From: Siminovitchia acidinfaciens
Lineage (GTDB): Bacteria > Bacillota > Bacilli > Bacillales > Bacillaceae_C
Length of the DNA: 64,000 nucleotides
Assembly: GCF_003605385.1 (NCBI RefSeq)
Contig: NZ_QYTV02000010.1
Coordinates: forward strand, 22,779 to 86,778
Direction of reading: 5' to 3'
Below the pieces are notes generated by a model. That model worked only from the letters and a program-made list of their open reading frames with translations. It was not told the DNA's origin and did not search any database. This document shows positions 9,346 to 18,474 of the stretch, piece after piece (the stretch's first letter is position 1; each line of letters begins with the position of its first letter). Position numbers and translations under genes: made by a program.

Positions 9346-9368
9346 CGTTGAATGTTAACCATTTGAAT

Positions 9369-9402
9369 AGCTCCAGGCTAATAATGCCTGGAGCTTTTCC
9401 AT
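9369..9402 (+). terminator. Terminator downstream of bceAB and the repeat
   Basis: Ten-base-pair stem AGCTCCAGGC / GCCTGGAGCT with loop TAATAAT, followed by TTTTCC. Confidence 0.8.
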
Positions 9403-9440
9403 TTGGGACCCGTCAATAGCTTTTAAATTTGTAATCAACT

Positions 9441-9460
9441 GTTAATCTTCCGTTCATCTA
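9441..9460 (+). promoter_or_regulatory. HssR-like direct repeat upstream of hrtBA
   Basis: Two near-identical 9-mers, GTTAATCTT and GTTCATCTA, separated by 2 nt. This fits the spacing and most positions of the GTTCATATT-N2-GTTCATATT direct repeat bound by the haem-sensing regulator HssR. A -10-like TACACT follows at 9466-9471, so the element sits where a -35 would be. No hssRS genes lie in this window. Confidence 0.5.
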
Positions 9461-9505
9461 AGCTGATTACACTAAAAACATCAGATAGAAACGGAGGTAC
9501 AACAA

Positions 9506-10540
9506 ATGAAGATGGCATGGAAAGAAATGAAGAAAAGTAAAGTAAAGTTTATGATTTTGGGATCCATCGTTTTTCTAGTCAGCCTTTTGACCTTTATTAT
9601 TTCAGGCTTATCCAATGGCTTGTCCCAGGATAATGCTGCTTTGATAAAAGATCTGCCCGATGGGCAATTTTATATGGCTAAAGATGCAAATGAAACCTAT
9701 AACCTATCTAGAATAGATAAGAGCGTCCAAAGCAAGATATTGAATAAACAGGAAAATGCAGTCGCCTTTTCCATCCAAATGGGTTTTGTGAATGATTCTC
9801 GCGATAAACAGCACAGTGTTGCCTTCGTGACTTCCACCGATTCCAGGTTGTTTGAAAAAGCCGGACCGGGAGAAATTATTCTGGATCGCACATTGGAAAA
9901 GGAAGGTATCCATAAAGGGGACATTTTGACAAACAACCAATTCAGCGGTGAATTCAGGGTGAAAGGGTTTGTGGATCAAAAGAAATACAGCCATGCTCCC
10001 GTAGCTTATATTAATATGGAAGACTACAAAGAAATTTACCATGTGAATGAAATGCAATTGATTTTCGTGCCAAACGAAAATCAAGGACAGTCCATTGCCG
10101 GCCTGCAGTCATTTTCAAATAAAGAATTACTAAATACAATTCCAAGCTACAACGCTGAACAAATGTCACTCAATATGATTGTCTGGTTTTTAGTAATCAT
10201 CAGCGGTATGTTGTTTGCCATATTTTTCTACATGATGAACGTTCAAAAGATTGGATTATACGGAATCCTGAAAGCAATCGGATTAAAAACAAGTTCTCTG
10301 TTCAGCATCATGTGGTCACAAATGCTTTTCATTACAGTCATAGCACTTGTGTTGTCCATTGGATTGAGCCAAGGCTTTAACATGATTGCACCTGAAGGAA
10401 TGCCATTCAGCCTGACCTTTGAAACAACTGTTCAGCTATCCACCATATTTTTGATTATCGGCTTTTCCGGAGCCACTCTCTCCGGCATACAAATTAAAAA
10501 AGTAGAGCCTTTACAAGCCATTCAGCAAGGAGAGATGTGA
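9506..10540 (+). CDS. hrtB: HrtB-like ABC transporter permease (FtsX/MacB fold)
   Basis: 344 residues. One N-terminal membrane helix (about 16-38), an extracytoplasmic domain (about 40-220), then three C-terminal helices: the MacB/HrtB permease topology. Local resemblance to staphylococcal HrtB from memory includes the N-terminal pattern (AWKE, ISGLSNGL), the PSYNAEQ...LNM segment before helix 2, and GILKAIGLKT. HrtAB exports excess haem or relieves membrane haem toxicity. Ribosome site GGAGG; ATPase gene 1 bp downstream. Could instead be another small-molecule FtsX-like exporter. Confidence 0.75.
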   Translation: MKMAWKEMKKSKVKFMILGSIVFLVSLLTFIISGLSNGLSQDNAALIKDLPDGQFYMAKDANETYNLSRIDKSVQSKILNKQENAVAFSIQMGFVNDSRDKQHSVAFVTSTDSRLFEKAGPGEIILDRTLEKEGIHKGDILTNNQFSGEFRVKGFVDQKKYSHAPVAYINMEDYKEIYHVNEMQLIFVPNENQGQSIAGLQSFSNKELLNTIPSYNAEQMSLNMIVWFLVIISGMLFAIFFYMMNVQKIGLYGILKAIGLKTSSLFSIMWSQMLFITVIALVLSIGLSQGFNMIAPEGMPFSLTFETTVQLSTIFLIIGFSGATLSGIQIKKVEPLQAIQQGEM

Positions 10541-10541
10541 C

Positions 10542-11216
10542 ATGACAACTTTTATCGTTGAGGCAGTGACAAAGTCATTTACAAATGGCGAAGTAGATGA
10601 ACATATACTGAAGGGAATTAACCTTTCCCTTCACGAGGGTGAGATTACCGCACTGGTTGGTGCTTCAGGATCTGGCAAGAGCACTATCCTTACCATTGCG
10701 GCGGGTCTTCAGCGTGCATCAGGCGGCCGGATAATATTTGAAGGGAAGAATATGACGGAAATGAGGCAAGAGGAGCTTCGAAGGATCCGAGCAAGCGAGT
10801 TTGGATTCGTTTTTCAATCTTCCCATCTCGTCCCTTTTCTTACTGTTGAGGAGCAGCTTATACTTATGTTGGAAGTATCTGAAACAAAAATGAGAAAACG
10901 GGAACAAAAGAAAGAAGTGCAGAAAATACTCCAAATGGTTGGAATGGACCATCGTAAAACTGCTTACCCGGCTTCATTATCAGGCGGAGAAAGGCAACGG
11001 GTAGCAATAGCTCGGGCTATTATCCATAAACCTAAAGTATTGTTTGCTGATGAGCCTACCGCAAGCCTGGACTCTAAACGATCCAAAGATGTCATGGAGC
11101 TCATCAGGGACTTGACCAAGTCATTAAATATCACTACCTTGATGGTGACCCACGATGAAGAAATGCTCCCATTTGCCGACCGTATTATCACTATGAAGGA
11201 TGGGTTGATTTTATAA
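10542..11216 (+). CDS. hrtA: HrtA-like ABC transporter ATP-binding protein
   Basis: 224 residues, the length of HrtA/LolD-type ATPases. Walker A GASGSGKS (40-47), Q-loop FQSSHLVPF, signature LSGGERQR, Walker B LFADEPTASLDS, H-loop VTHDEEM. It follows the HrtB-like permease by 1 bp with an AAGGAGAG-like ribosome site inside the end of hrtB. A bidirectional terminator lies after it. Confidence 0.8.
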   Translation: MTTFIVEAVTKSFTNGEVDEHILKGINLSLHEGEITALVGASGSGKSTILTIAAGLQRASGGRIIFEGKNMTEMRQEELRRIRASEFGFVFQSSHLVPFLTVEEQLILMLEVSETKMRKREQKKEVQKILQMVGMDHRKTAYPASLSGGERQRVAIARAIIHKPKVLFADEPTASLDSKRSKDVMELIRDLTKSLNITTLMVTHDEEMLPFADRIITMKDGLIL

Positions 11217-11260
11217 AAGGGACTCTCGGGAAGTTTTTTTACGCAATCTTTCTAATCTAA

Positions 11261-11296
11261 AAAGCTCCGACAGTTTTCTGCCGGAGCTTTATTTTT
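11261..11296. terminator. Bidirectional terminator between hrtA and the TraB-family gene
   Basis: Thirteen-position stem with one mismatch (AAAGCTCCGACAG / CTGCCGGAGCTTT, loop TTTT). T-rich tracts follow on both strands. It serves the convergent hrtA and traB-like genes. Confidence 0.85.
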
Positions 11297-11305
11297 TCAT
11301 AGTAT

Positions 11306-12475
11306 TCACTTCATATTTTCAAAAAACAGCCGGATGACATCCGCACCACCCACGAATGTGCCGATAGAACTTCCCAAATTGGCCAGCACGACAACAAGCA
11401 AAATCCTAGTCACTTTGTTATGCCAAAAACCCTTCAAGCTGAAGACATCCTCAGACAGTTTCTCAAAATCACTCACATTAGGCCTCCGCATATATGCTTG
11501 GGCTGCACCAGCAAACCAGCCGGCCGCGAGCAAAGGGTTCAAAGAAGTGATTGGTGCAGCAATAAATGCAGTAACAATTGCCAATGGATGTCCAAACGCA
11601 ATTGCTGTTCCGATGGCAGATAAGGAACCGTTCCATAAGATCCAGCTCATGGCCTGCTGCCAGCCCGCAGAGGGATTGGCGTAAAATGTATAGGCTATGA
11701 TAGCCAAAATCAATACCGGGATCGACCAGCCGATGATCTTAGGGACATTTGACTTCGGCGGACGTTCGTTCAGGCGCTTAAGGTCGTGTTCCTTATGAAT
11801 TTCTTTCATAATTCCCGGAACATGGGCTGCCCCTAAGACCGCTACTACTTTTTCCCCAGGTGCTTCTTTGATTTTTTGCGCCAGATACTGGTCACGTTCA
11901 TCGATTAACGGGGTTTTCAGTTTGGGGAAGCTTTCAGTGAATTCCTTTAAAATAGCATTGATTGTATCCTGGTTTTTCATTTTTTCCAGCTCTTCTTCCG
12001 TAATTTCTTCTTTGTTGAAAATACTGAAGAACACTTGTGAAAGCAACTGTGCCTTTCCCCAAAAACCGACATTGTTCCAAATGCGGGCAAACGTGATTTG
12101 AATATTCCGGTCAGCCAAAACCAGGTCGGCTCCTACTTCCTTCGCAGATTCAATGCCTTGAATCATCTCCTGCCCGGCCTCGATACCAAACTGCTTAGCC
12201 ATCCGTTTTTGAAAAGAGGAGATTGCCAGGTTCATCAAAAGCAAAGTAGCTTTCCTTTCCTTAATTACCTTAAAGATATCCATGTCTTTCCATTTGTTTT
12301 TATTTCTGATCGATTCATATCTTTGTTCATCCAGTTCAACGCAGACTGAATCCGGCCTTTCAGCTTCGATGACCTCTTTTACCTGCTCCGCACTTTGCTT
12401 GGATACATGGGCTGTTCCTATCAATATGAATTCCTTGCCATTTAATTCTATTCTCGTAATATTTTCTTCTGACAT
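11306..12475 (-). CDS. TraB/PrgY-family membrane protein
   Basis: 389 residues. The N-terminal domain (residues about 1-230) carries the TraB signatures IGTAHVSKQSAEQV, VELDEQR and GAAHVPGI, with conserved Glu and His residues suggestive of a metalloprotease-like fold. The C-terminal third (about 245-385) has several membrane helices (IIGWSIPVLILAIIAYTF, LAIVTAFIAAPITSL). The family includes enterococcal PrgY/TraB pheromone-shutdown proteins, but chromosomal copies in Bacillus have no assigned pheromone role. Monocistronic, with terminators on both sides or a long gap. Confidence 0.85.
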   Translation of the reverse strand: MSEENITRIELNGKEFILIGTAHVSKQSAEQVKEVIEAERPDSVCVELDEQRYESIRNKNKWKDMDIFKVIKERKATLLLMNLAISSFQKRMAKQFGIEAGQEMIQGIESAKEVGADLVLADRNIQITFARIWNNVGFWGKAQLLSQVFFSIFNKEEITEEELEKMKNQDTINAILKEFTESFPKLKTPLIDERDQYLAQKIKEAPGEKVVAVLGAAHVPGIMKEIHKEHDLKRLNERPPKSNVPKIIGWSIPVLILAIIAYTFYANPSAGWQQAMSWILWNGSLSAIGTAIAFGHPLAIVTAFIAAPITSLNPLLAAGWFAGAAQAYMRRPNVSDFEKLSEDVFSLKGFWHNKVTRILLVVVLANLGSSIGTFVGGADVIRLFFENMK

Positions 12476-12924
12476 AGGTACCTTCCTCTGAAAAAACGGT
12501 ATTTTTTTCGATGATTTTTATTGGCTTATCAGACTAACCAAGAAGTAAATCGAATCCATGTCTTTCTTTGTATAAGGTCTCCAACATCCGAAATCCCTGG
12601 CCACATTTTTTTTAATCTTTCTTTATAAAACCGCATTATGTTTGCTGTTATATTAAGATTTTCAATTACAGTTTCATTAAATAGATCATCTCAATCTCTT
12701 AGTAAAAAGTATATCATAAAATGACTATTCTTTATTTATTCCTTCTAATATATATAGCATTTGAGTAGAAAACCTGACCAAGATAGGCAAACGATAAGAA
12801 GGGTTCCCGAAGAGAATTTTCTTTTTTTTGAGACCATAATATATAAAACTTTCAGTGAATGAAATACGGCCGGCAAAGAGATTATAAGTCTAAATTAATG
12901 AATTTTTATTGCCAATTCACGAGA
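12476..12924. other. Long AT-rich gap between traB-like and sigma-54 regulator genes
   Basis: 449 bp. It should contain the traB-like promoter at the left end and the 3' end of the regulator transcript at the right end. No convincing ORF, RNA gene or repeat was seen, and no clear hairpin terminator for the regulator. Confidence 0.5.
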
Positions 12925-14382
12925 CTATTTTACAAATGTTTTGCTCTCTTCAACCACAAGCTGGATATTATATTTTTTTATCCTCCTCATGAGCAGCGAT
13001 TGTGACACGCCCAAAAATTTGGCTGCTTTTCTTGTCGAATTTTCTTTTTCAAGAGCATCGATAATCATCTTTTTCTCCATTTCTTCCAGTATCTCCGTCA
13101 TTGTCCCACGATCTGATATATATGGTGAGTTTGAACTCATGTGTTGCTCAACCATTTTTTGTGGCAGATCTTTTTCTTCAATAAACTCATCCTCTGATAA
13201 AATCACCAGGCGTTCAATTAAATTTTCCAGCTCACGTATATTTCCCGGCCAGGAATATTGAATAAGTTTTTTTAAAACCTCGTTTGAAAAGCGTTTATTT
13301 TTATTATATTTCTCATTAAACATATTTAAAAAATACGTGGCCAGATCCTCAATATCATCGCGGCTTTCTCGCAAAGACGGTATCTTGACTGTTAGTATAT
13401 TTAGTCGATAAAACAAATCCGAGCGGAACGTGCCTTCTTCAACCATTTGTTCCAAATCCCTGTTAGTAGCTGCAATAATACGCACATCCGCGTTTCTCGG
13501 CTCCCTGGCTCCAATAGGCATATATGTTTTTGATTGAAGAAAATGTAAAATTTTCGTTTGCAAGTGTAACGGCACTTCTCCTATTTCATCTAAAAACAAG
13601 GTGCCAGCTTCAGCAGCCTTAATTAATCCCGTTTTCCCTTTTGAAGTTGCCCCTGTAAATGATCCTTTTTCATACCCGAATAACTCAGACTCCAATAAGG
13701 ATTCGGGTAAGGAAGCACAATTAATCTGTACGAAAGGCCCGTTTCTTCTTTTACTTAACAAATGAATTTTTTCAGCAGCCAAACTTTTTCCGGTACCTGT
13801 CTCACCTACGATTAAGGCTGTTGTATCTACAGCAGCAATTTTTTCTATAATTTTTTTAGCAAGTATCCGGCTATTGCTTTTCCCGCCCAGTTTAACATTT
13901 TCCACACCATTTATATTAGTTTTCGTGCTTGTCAGCTTTCTTATTTGGGCACTATATTTTTCCAGCAACTCTTCAATTTCCTGAAGTTTTGAAGTGTTTT
14001 TTACTGCGTCCGTAATATCACGTAAATGTGCGACAGCAGCAATTACTTTCCCTTCTTTATTTTTGACTAAATGCCCTGTTGCAATGTATTTCCTACCTTC
14101 GCCCACTGTTTGTACAGTACTGACATTTTTACCTTCTTCAAGAGCCATGCGCAATACGGATGGTTTGAATAGGCCTTCTTTTTCCAAATCTCTTACATTT
14201 CTACCAGTAATTTTATTTTTAGGGACACCGCACATCGCTTCACTCGCGGAATTCAACCATAGCGTTGTTCCTTCATGATCCGAAATAAAGATTGCATCTT
14301 TAATCGATTCCAAAATATCAACAAATAATGCCGGGTTTTGATGGCTTAGTTCAAACAACTTCTCCAAATCTTTTTCCTCCAT
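12925..14382 (-). CDS. Sigma-54-dependent enhancer-binding activator with PAS domain
   Basis: 485 residues. PAS sensor (residues about 20-130; LNSASEAMCGVPKNKITGR). AAA+ domain with Walker A GETGTGKS (193-200), the sigma-54-contact loop as GSFTGA (240-245, a tolerated variant of GAFTGA) and Walker B LFLDEIGE (262-269). C-terminal Fis-type helix-turn-helix (about 445-475; TRKAAKFLGVSQSLLMRRIKK). It belongs to the RocR/BkdR-like group that in Bacillus controls amino-acid and keto-acid catabolism. It is divergent from a strong -24/-12 promoter, so the decayed carbamoylase, M20 and MFS genes are its likely targets. The PAS ligand is unknown. Confidence 0.92.
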   Translation of the reverse strand: MEEKDLEKLFELSHQNPALFVDILESIKDAIFISDHEGTTLWLNSASEAMCGVPKNKITGRNVRDLEKEGLFKPSVLRMALEEGKNVSTVQTVGEGRKYIATGHLVKNKEGKVIAAVAHLRDITDAVKNTSKLQEIEELLEKYSAQIRKLTSTKTNINGVENVKLGGKSNSRILAKKIIEKIAAVDTTALIVGETGTGKSLAAEKIHLLSKRRNGPFVQINCASLPESLLESELFGYEKGSFTGATSKGKTGLIKAAEAGTLFLDEIGEVPLHLQTKILHFLQSKTYMPIGAREPRNADVRIIAATNRDLEQMVEEGTFRSDLFYRLNILTVKIPSLRESRDDIEDLATYFLNMFNEKYNKNKRFSNEVLKKLIQYSWPGNIRELENLIERLVILSEDEFIEEKDLPQKMVEQHMSSNSPYISDRGTMTEILEEMEKKMIIDALEKENSTRKAAKFLGVSQSLLMRRIKKYNIQLVVEESKTFVK

Positions 14383-14440
14383 TCCTCTAATCGAGTCTAT
14401 TTCGATTCAATATGATTTAAAAGGATATATTCGACAAAAA

Positions 14441-14459
14441 ATTCGAATCGGTAACGAAT
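14441..14459. promoter_or_regulatory. Candidate upstream activator site for the sigma-54 regulator
   Basis: Inverted ATTCG-N9-CGAAT in the divergent gap, about 110 bp upstream of the -24/-12 promoter and about 60 bp from the regulator start. Position and symmetry suit an enhancer site; the sequence itself is not a known consensus. Confidence 0.35.
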
Positions 14460-14570
14460 CAGGCGAGTTGATTTTTTGAAATTGTACCTCTTTATTGCAG
14501 GACTTTCAAATAATATTTGAGCAATAGACGTTAAAAAGACTGATATTACGTTTTAATATATAAATTTTAA

Positions 14571-14587
14571 TTGGCACGCATCTTGCA
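14571..14587 (+). promoter_or_regulatory. Sigma-54 (-24/-12) promoter
   Basis: TTGGCACG-CATC-TTGCA matches the sigma-54 consensus YTGGCACR-N4-TTGCW at all key positions, with GG and GC dinucleotides at correct spacing. Transcription should start near 14598. A good ribosome site (GGGAGGTG) and an ATG at 14614 follow. Confidence 0.92.
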
Positions 14588-14613
14588 ATATTAAACAATA
14601 TCGGGAGGTGACG

Positions 14614-14757
14614 TATGATTCTAGGCGAAAAATTGCATTTCGCTTACCAGACATAAAAGTAAATTATTACATGCTCGGCTCTGAAATCGCAGCCAATTCT
14701 ATTCCAACTGAAGAAATATTAATTATTGGAGATAAAATCATTTACGATTTTTAGGTG
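14614..14757 (+). pseudogene. Unrecognised gene remnant just after the sigma-54 promoter
   Basis: An ATG at 14614 with a strong ribosome site opens a frame that stops after 13 codons. In another frame, about 40 codons (…LGSEIAANSIPTEEILIIG…) remain open and end at 14757. This looks like the frameshifted 5' part of the gene the promoter originally served. It may be the start of the carbamoylase remnant or of a separate gene. Confidence 0.4.
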
Positions 14758-14766
14758 AATTGGAGA

Positions 14767-15440
14767 TACAGGTTCTGCTGACAATAGACTGAATGAGTTA
14801 TATTGGTATCTCGTATTTAGCAAAGACCGGTTCTCGAAACAAACAGTCAAACTATGTACCGGAACGGATAGTCAAGGTATCGGTACCCTGGGAGTCACCG
14901 TTAACGGACGACAAGTCATGCAGGCACTACCCCCGATGGAAAATAGGATTGATGCCATGTTAAGCACGGACAAGTTGATGCAGTATGTTTATAAGTTGCG
15001 TGAAAGCGCTCCCTTGACGGCAGGCAAATTCAAGCGTTTTCCATTGTAGCGAATTCGGTTGCAGATCAAGGTTTTTCATTTGCTAATTGTTCCCCGAAAA
15101 AACCGTTAGGATGTTGTTCACATAAGAATTAAGAGAAAAGCCTAGTACAAGTTTGCCCTCATTGAAAATATTAGCCTTATCAAGGTGCTCATGGATATAA
15201 AGCTGAAAATTTTACCGTAGAAAATTCAGATGTAATCCAATCTCAGCAGATAAGCCTGGAATAGATCAATGAGATTGATCAGCGGTGCCAGCCATGATGC
15301 AAAATATATGAGCCAATTGGTTCCTATCGGGATGATATTCGTACCGAATAAGCAGCAGCCCCTGTAAAGAGGAAGTCAGAACCGATGAAGATAGAAATAG
15401 TGCTTGAATTGGTTTTGCAATTTCAAAACCGTATAGAAAG
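14767..15440 (+). pseudogene. Degenerate M20-family hydantoinase/carbamoylase-type amidohydrolase
   Basis: Two family landmarks survive in different frames. GVTVNGRQ runs by frameshift into SHAGTTP (coding 14914-14934), and a second shift leads into MENRIDAML: together these are the VTV.G..HAGTTPM..R.DA motif of N-carbamoyl-amino-acid hydrolases and AllC-type enzymes. Downstream, 15272-15367 encodes SGASHDAKYMSQLVPIGMIF, the conserved SGAGHDA...P.GMIFVPS motif, ending in a stop. The spacing between the motifs is shorter than in intact enzymes, so deletions as well as frameshifts are present. The family is well supported; exact borders are not. Confidence 0.75.
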
Positions 15441-15469
15441 ACTACAAAGGTAAGGAGAAGACATATGCG

Positions 15470-16759
15470 ATGAAAACAGAAACCGATATGACTTTAGAAA
15501 ATGTATTCCAACAAATAGACGCGTCGTGGGATGAAGAAGTAGATTTTTTACAAAAGATTTGCCAATTCCCGTCAATTCTTGGCAACGAGGCACCGGTCCA
15601 ACACTTTATCGCTGATTTTTTGGAAAAAGAAGTAGGCTTGGCTGTATCAAAGGTGATTCCTGATCCTGAAAAACTATCCTCTCATCCCGGTTATTCAGCA
15701 TCCGACTGGTCATATGAGGATAGGCCGGTTGTCATCGGAGAGTATCGCACTGAAGGAGAAAAGAAAGGCAAAAGCGTGATCTTTCAGGGGCATATAGATG
15801 TTGTCAGCCCGGAACCTGTTTCGTTATGGAAACATGATCCATGGGGTGCAGAAATCGTTGGCAATAAAATGTACGGTCGTGGAACAGCTGATATGAAATC
15901 TGGTGTGGCTGCTATGATCTTTGCGTTAAAAGCCGTTCGCGACGCAGGAATCAAGCTTTCATCCGACGTCATAATCAAAACAGTAACTGAGGAAGAATGT
16001 ACAGGAAATGGTGCACTTGCAGCAATAGAAGCAGGATTTAAAGCAGATGCAGCGCTTATTCCTGAACCCGTACTAGGACAAAGAGGGCTAACCGCTCAAG
16101 TTGGAGTGATATGGGTCAAGGTGAAAGTCAAAGGTTTAGGTGCGCATACTGAAAGGGCTGACAAAGCTGTAAACTCCATTATGGAAGGTTATAAAATGAT
16201 CAACGCCCTCTTGGACTATGAAAAAGAGCTGAATAGCTGGGAAAGGCATAAGGACTTTGCTGATCACCCTCATCCATATAACGTCAATATTGGAAAAATC
16301 CATTCAGGAGATTGGCCTTCATCGGTTCCTTCCGAATGTATTGTGGAAGCAAGAGTAGGATTTCCTCCGGGGGTCAACCCGCAGAATGTAAAGGACGAAT
16401 TAAAGGCCTTCTTGTTAGCAGCTGCAGGAAAGGATGAGTGGTTAAAAGAAAATCCGCCGGAAATCTCATTTTACGGCTTCCATGCAGAAGGATTTTCAAT
16501 TGATCCGAATCAAGAGCTTTTCGATGTTTTAGGTGAGGCTCATACAGCTGTTGTAGACGAACCAATGGAAACGGGATCATTCACAGCTACGACTGATGCG
16601 AGATTTTATAACCTGTACTACGATATTCCTTCCACTTGCTATGGTCCTACAGGCGATGGGCTTCATGCACCAAATGAGTGGGTTGACCTTGATAGTGTCA
16701 AAACAGTAACAAAGACATACGCTGCATTTCTGCTCAAGTGGTGTGGCTATAGTAAGTAG
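15470..16759 (+). CDS. M20-family metallo-deacylase (ArgE/DapE-like)
   Basis: 429 residues. Metal-site motifs of the family: GHIDVVS (His and Asp ligand), YGRGTADMKSG (bridging Asp), TEEECTGNG (Glu general base and ligand), and a C-terminal GLHAPNEWV containing the last His. The lid/dimerisation domain begins near AHTERADKAVNS. A ribosome site AAGGAG is 12 nt before the ATG at 15470; a decoy ATG CGA TGA overlaps it at 15465. It sits downstream of a sigma-54 promoter and a dead carbamoylase gene, and before an MHS transporter. This suggests uptake and deacylation of an N-acylated or N-carbamoylated amino acid. Paralogue of the M20 gene at 29518. Confidence 0.88.
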   Translation: MKTETDMTLENVFQQIDASWDEEVDFLQKICQFPSILGNEAPVQHFIADFLEKEVGLAVSKVIPDPEKLSSHPGYSASDWSYEDRPVVIGEYRTEGEKKGKSVIFQGHIDVVSPEPVSLWKHDPWGAEIVGNKMYGRGTADMKSGVAAMIFALKAVRDAGIKLSSDVIIKTVTEEECTGNGALAAIEAGFKADAALIPEPVLGQRGLTAQVGVIWVKVKVKGLGAHTERADKAVNSIMEGYKMINALLDYEKELNSWERHKDFADHPHPYNVNIGKIHSGDWPSSVPSECIVEARVGFPPGVNPQNVKDELKAFLLAAAGKDEWLKENPPEISFYGFHAEGFSIDPNQELFDVLGEAHTAVVDEPMETGSFTATTDARFYNLYYDIPSTCYGPTGDGLHAPNEWVDLDSVKTVTKTYAAFLLKWCGYSK

Positions 16760-16914
16760 ATTGTTGGGGAGTCACGAGCGAAAAAGCTGAGTGATCCCAC
16801 GATTTGGTCTTTGTTGAAGAGATTTATCTATAATTGGAAACCTTATAATCGGTATTTATTAAATAAAAAGTAATGATTCAGCAAATAATTTTAACTAAAG
16901 AGATGGTGAAAAAG

Positions 16915-18231
16915 ATGTCAACTGAAATAAATCACGATAATTTAACTGAAAAAGAGCGAAAAAGCATGGCTAGAAGAGCCGGGCTTGCCAGCTTAGTCGG
17001 AACAACGATTGAATGGTATGATTTCTTCCTGTTTGGAACAATGGCCGCTTTGGTCTTTCCACAATTGTTCTTTCCGGGAGCTGATCCGGTCGCTGGACTG
17101 CTGCAGTCATTCGCAGCACTATTTGTAGGATTTGCTGCCCGTCCGCTTGGGGCTGCCTTTTTCGGTTACTTTGGTGACCGTATCGGGCGTAAAGCAACAC
17201 TAGTTACAACACTTCTGCTAATGGGGATCGCCAGTACGCTTATCGGATTATTGCCTTCATACGAAACCTGGGGTGTTGCTGCAACAATTCTGTTAGTGTT
17301 TTTCCGTTTTTGCCAAGGCTTCGGTGCCGGTGGTGAGTGGGGAGGATCAGTTGTTCTCTCTGTTGAATGGAGTTCTAAGGGTAAAAGAGGTTTAATGGGA
17401 AGTATGACGCAAGTTGCATCGCCTATTGCCCTGCTCTTATCGTCAGCCGTTGTTTCCGCCACAATCTTTTTGACAGGGGATAATTTCCATGTTTGGGGAT
17501 GGAGAATTCCTTTCCTAATTAGTATCATACTTGTGATCATCGGCTTTATCATTCGTCGTGGCGTTGAAGATTCACCGTCATTTAAAAAAATGCAGAAAGA
17601 AGATCGTCTATCCAAACAACCTGTTCGGGATGTATTTAGAAGATACCCCAAAACATTATTCTTGGTCATTCTGGCTGGTTTAGCGCAAGGAGTTCCTTTT
17701 TACGTCTTTACTACATTTGCCATCAGCTATGGTTCAGGGCAACTACAATTGGAATCACAGTTTTTGACTAATACACTTATGGTTGTATCAATAGTTGAGA
17801 TTGCTGTAATCTTTTATGCAGCACATTTATCAGACAAGTACAATAGAAAATCTATATTTTATGTCGGGGCTCTCATAACTGTATTAATGGCCTTCCCATT
17901 CTTCTGGCTTTTCGATACAAAGGTCGCAGGATTGGTTGTTCTTGCGATGAGCCTTGCCATAATTGGTGCTGGAACAGTTTATGGTCCTTTAGCTGCGCTC
18001 ATTGCTGAGTGTTTCCCTGCCGAGCTGCGGTATAGCGGAACTTCACTGGGTTACCAGCTTTCAGCTGCCATCCAAGGAATTTCTCCTATGCTATGTGTGT
18101 ACCTATTAGATACATTTAACAGCACGGCGCCTATCAGCATCTATCTTGTTGTTGCTTCATTGATTGCTATCGTGGCCGTTGTCAACTTAAAAAAGGCTAA
18201 ATATATGGATGCTGAAGATGTAGCCAGCTAA
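16915..18231 (+). CDS. MFS transporter, metabolite:H+ symporter (MHS) family
   Basis: About 438 residues from the ATG at 16915. In-frame ATGs at 16873 and 16903 exist, but only the 16915 ATG has a plausible GGTG ribosome site at 6-nt spacing. Twelve membrane helices. The MHS signature appears early (GTTIEWYDFFLFG, then FFGYFGDRIGRK) and the cytoplasmic loop is typical. Known MHS members carry shikimate, citrate, proline-betaine or alpha-ketoglutarate. Co-directional with the M20 deacylase 155 bp upstream and followed by a strong terminator, so it is probably in the same sigma-54 operon, importing the deacylase substrate. Confidence 0.88.
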   Translation: MSTEINHDNLTEKERKSMARRAGLASLVGTTIEWYDFFLFGTMAALVFPQLFFPGADPVAGLLQSFAALFVGFAARPLGAAFFGYFGDRIGRKATLVTTLLLMGIASTLIGLLPSYETWGVAATILLVFFRFCQGFGAGGEWGGSVVLSVEWSSKGKRGLMGSMTQVASPIALLLSSAVVSATIFLTGDNFHVWGWRIPFLISIILVIIGFIIRRGVEDSPSFKKMQKEDRLSKQPVRDVFRRYPKTLFLVILAGLAQGVPFYVFTTFAISYGSGQLQLESQFLTNTLMVVSIVEIAVIFYAAHLSDKYNRKSIFYVGALITVLMAFPFFWLFDTKVAGLVVLAMSLAIIGAGTVYGPLAALIAECFPAELRYSGTSLGYQLSAAIQGISPMLCVYLLDTFNSTAPISIYLVVASLIAIVAVVNLKKAKYMDAEDVAS

Positions 18232-18254
18232 TTAAAATTGCTACTTCAAGCAAA

Positions 18255-18296
18255 GGTCTTTCTGAAGTTGATTCAGAAAGACCCTTTTTACTTTTA
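18255..18296 (+). terminator. Terminator of the sigma-54 operon
   Basis: Twelve-base-pair perfect stem GGTCTTTCTGAA / TTCAGAAAGACC, loop GTTGA, followed by CTTTTTACTTTT. The remaining 18297-18470 holds no recognisable feature. Confidence 0.9.
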
Positions 18297-18474
18297 TGAC
18301 TGCGAAGCGATTTTCCAAACGCCTGCGTTGTTGGGCTGCTTCTTTATATGGGCGCCCTGCATTTCCCAGCATGAATCTCCAGTTGAAATCGTTTAATGCC
18401 AAGCCATTTTTATTAAGAAAAAATAAAAATTAAGTTATAATTATAATGGTACACAAAATTAACGGAGGATTAAA

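Noticed and set aside
9156-9362. 68-codon minus-strand ORF after bceB
   Set aside because: Lies entirely in the dispersed repeat copy B; coding potential is an effect of the repeat.
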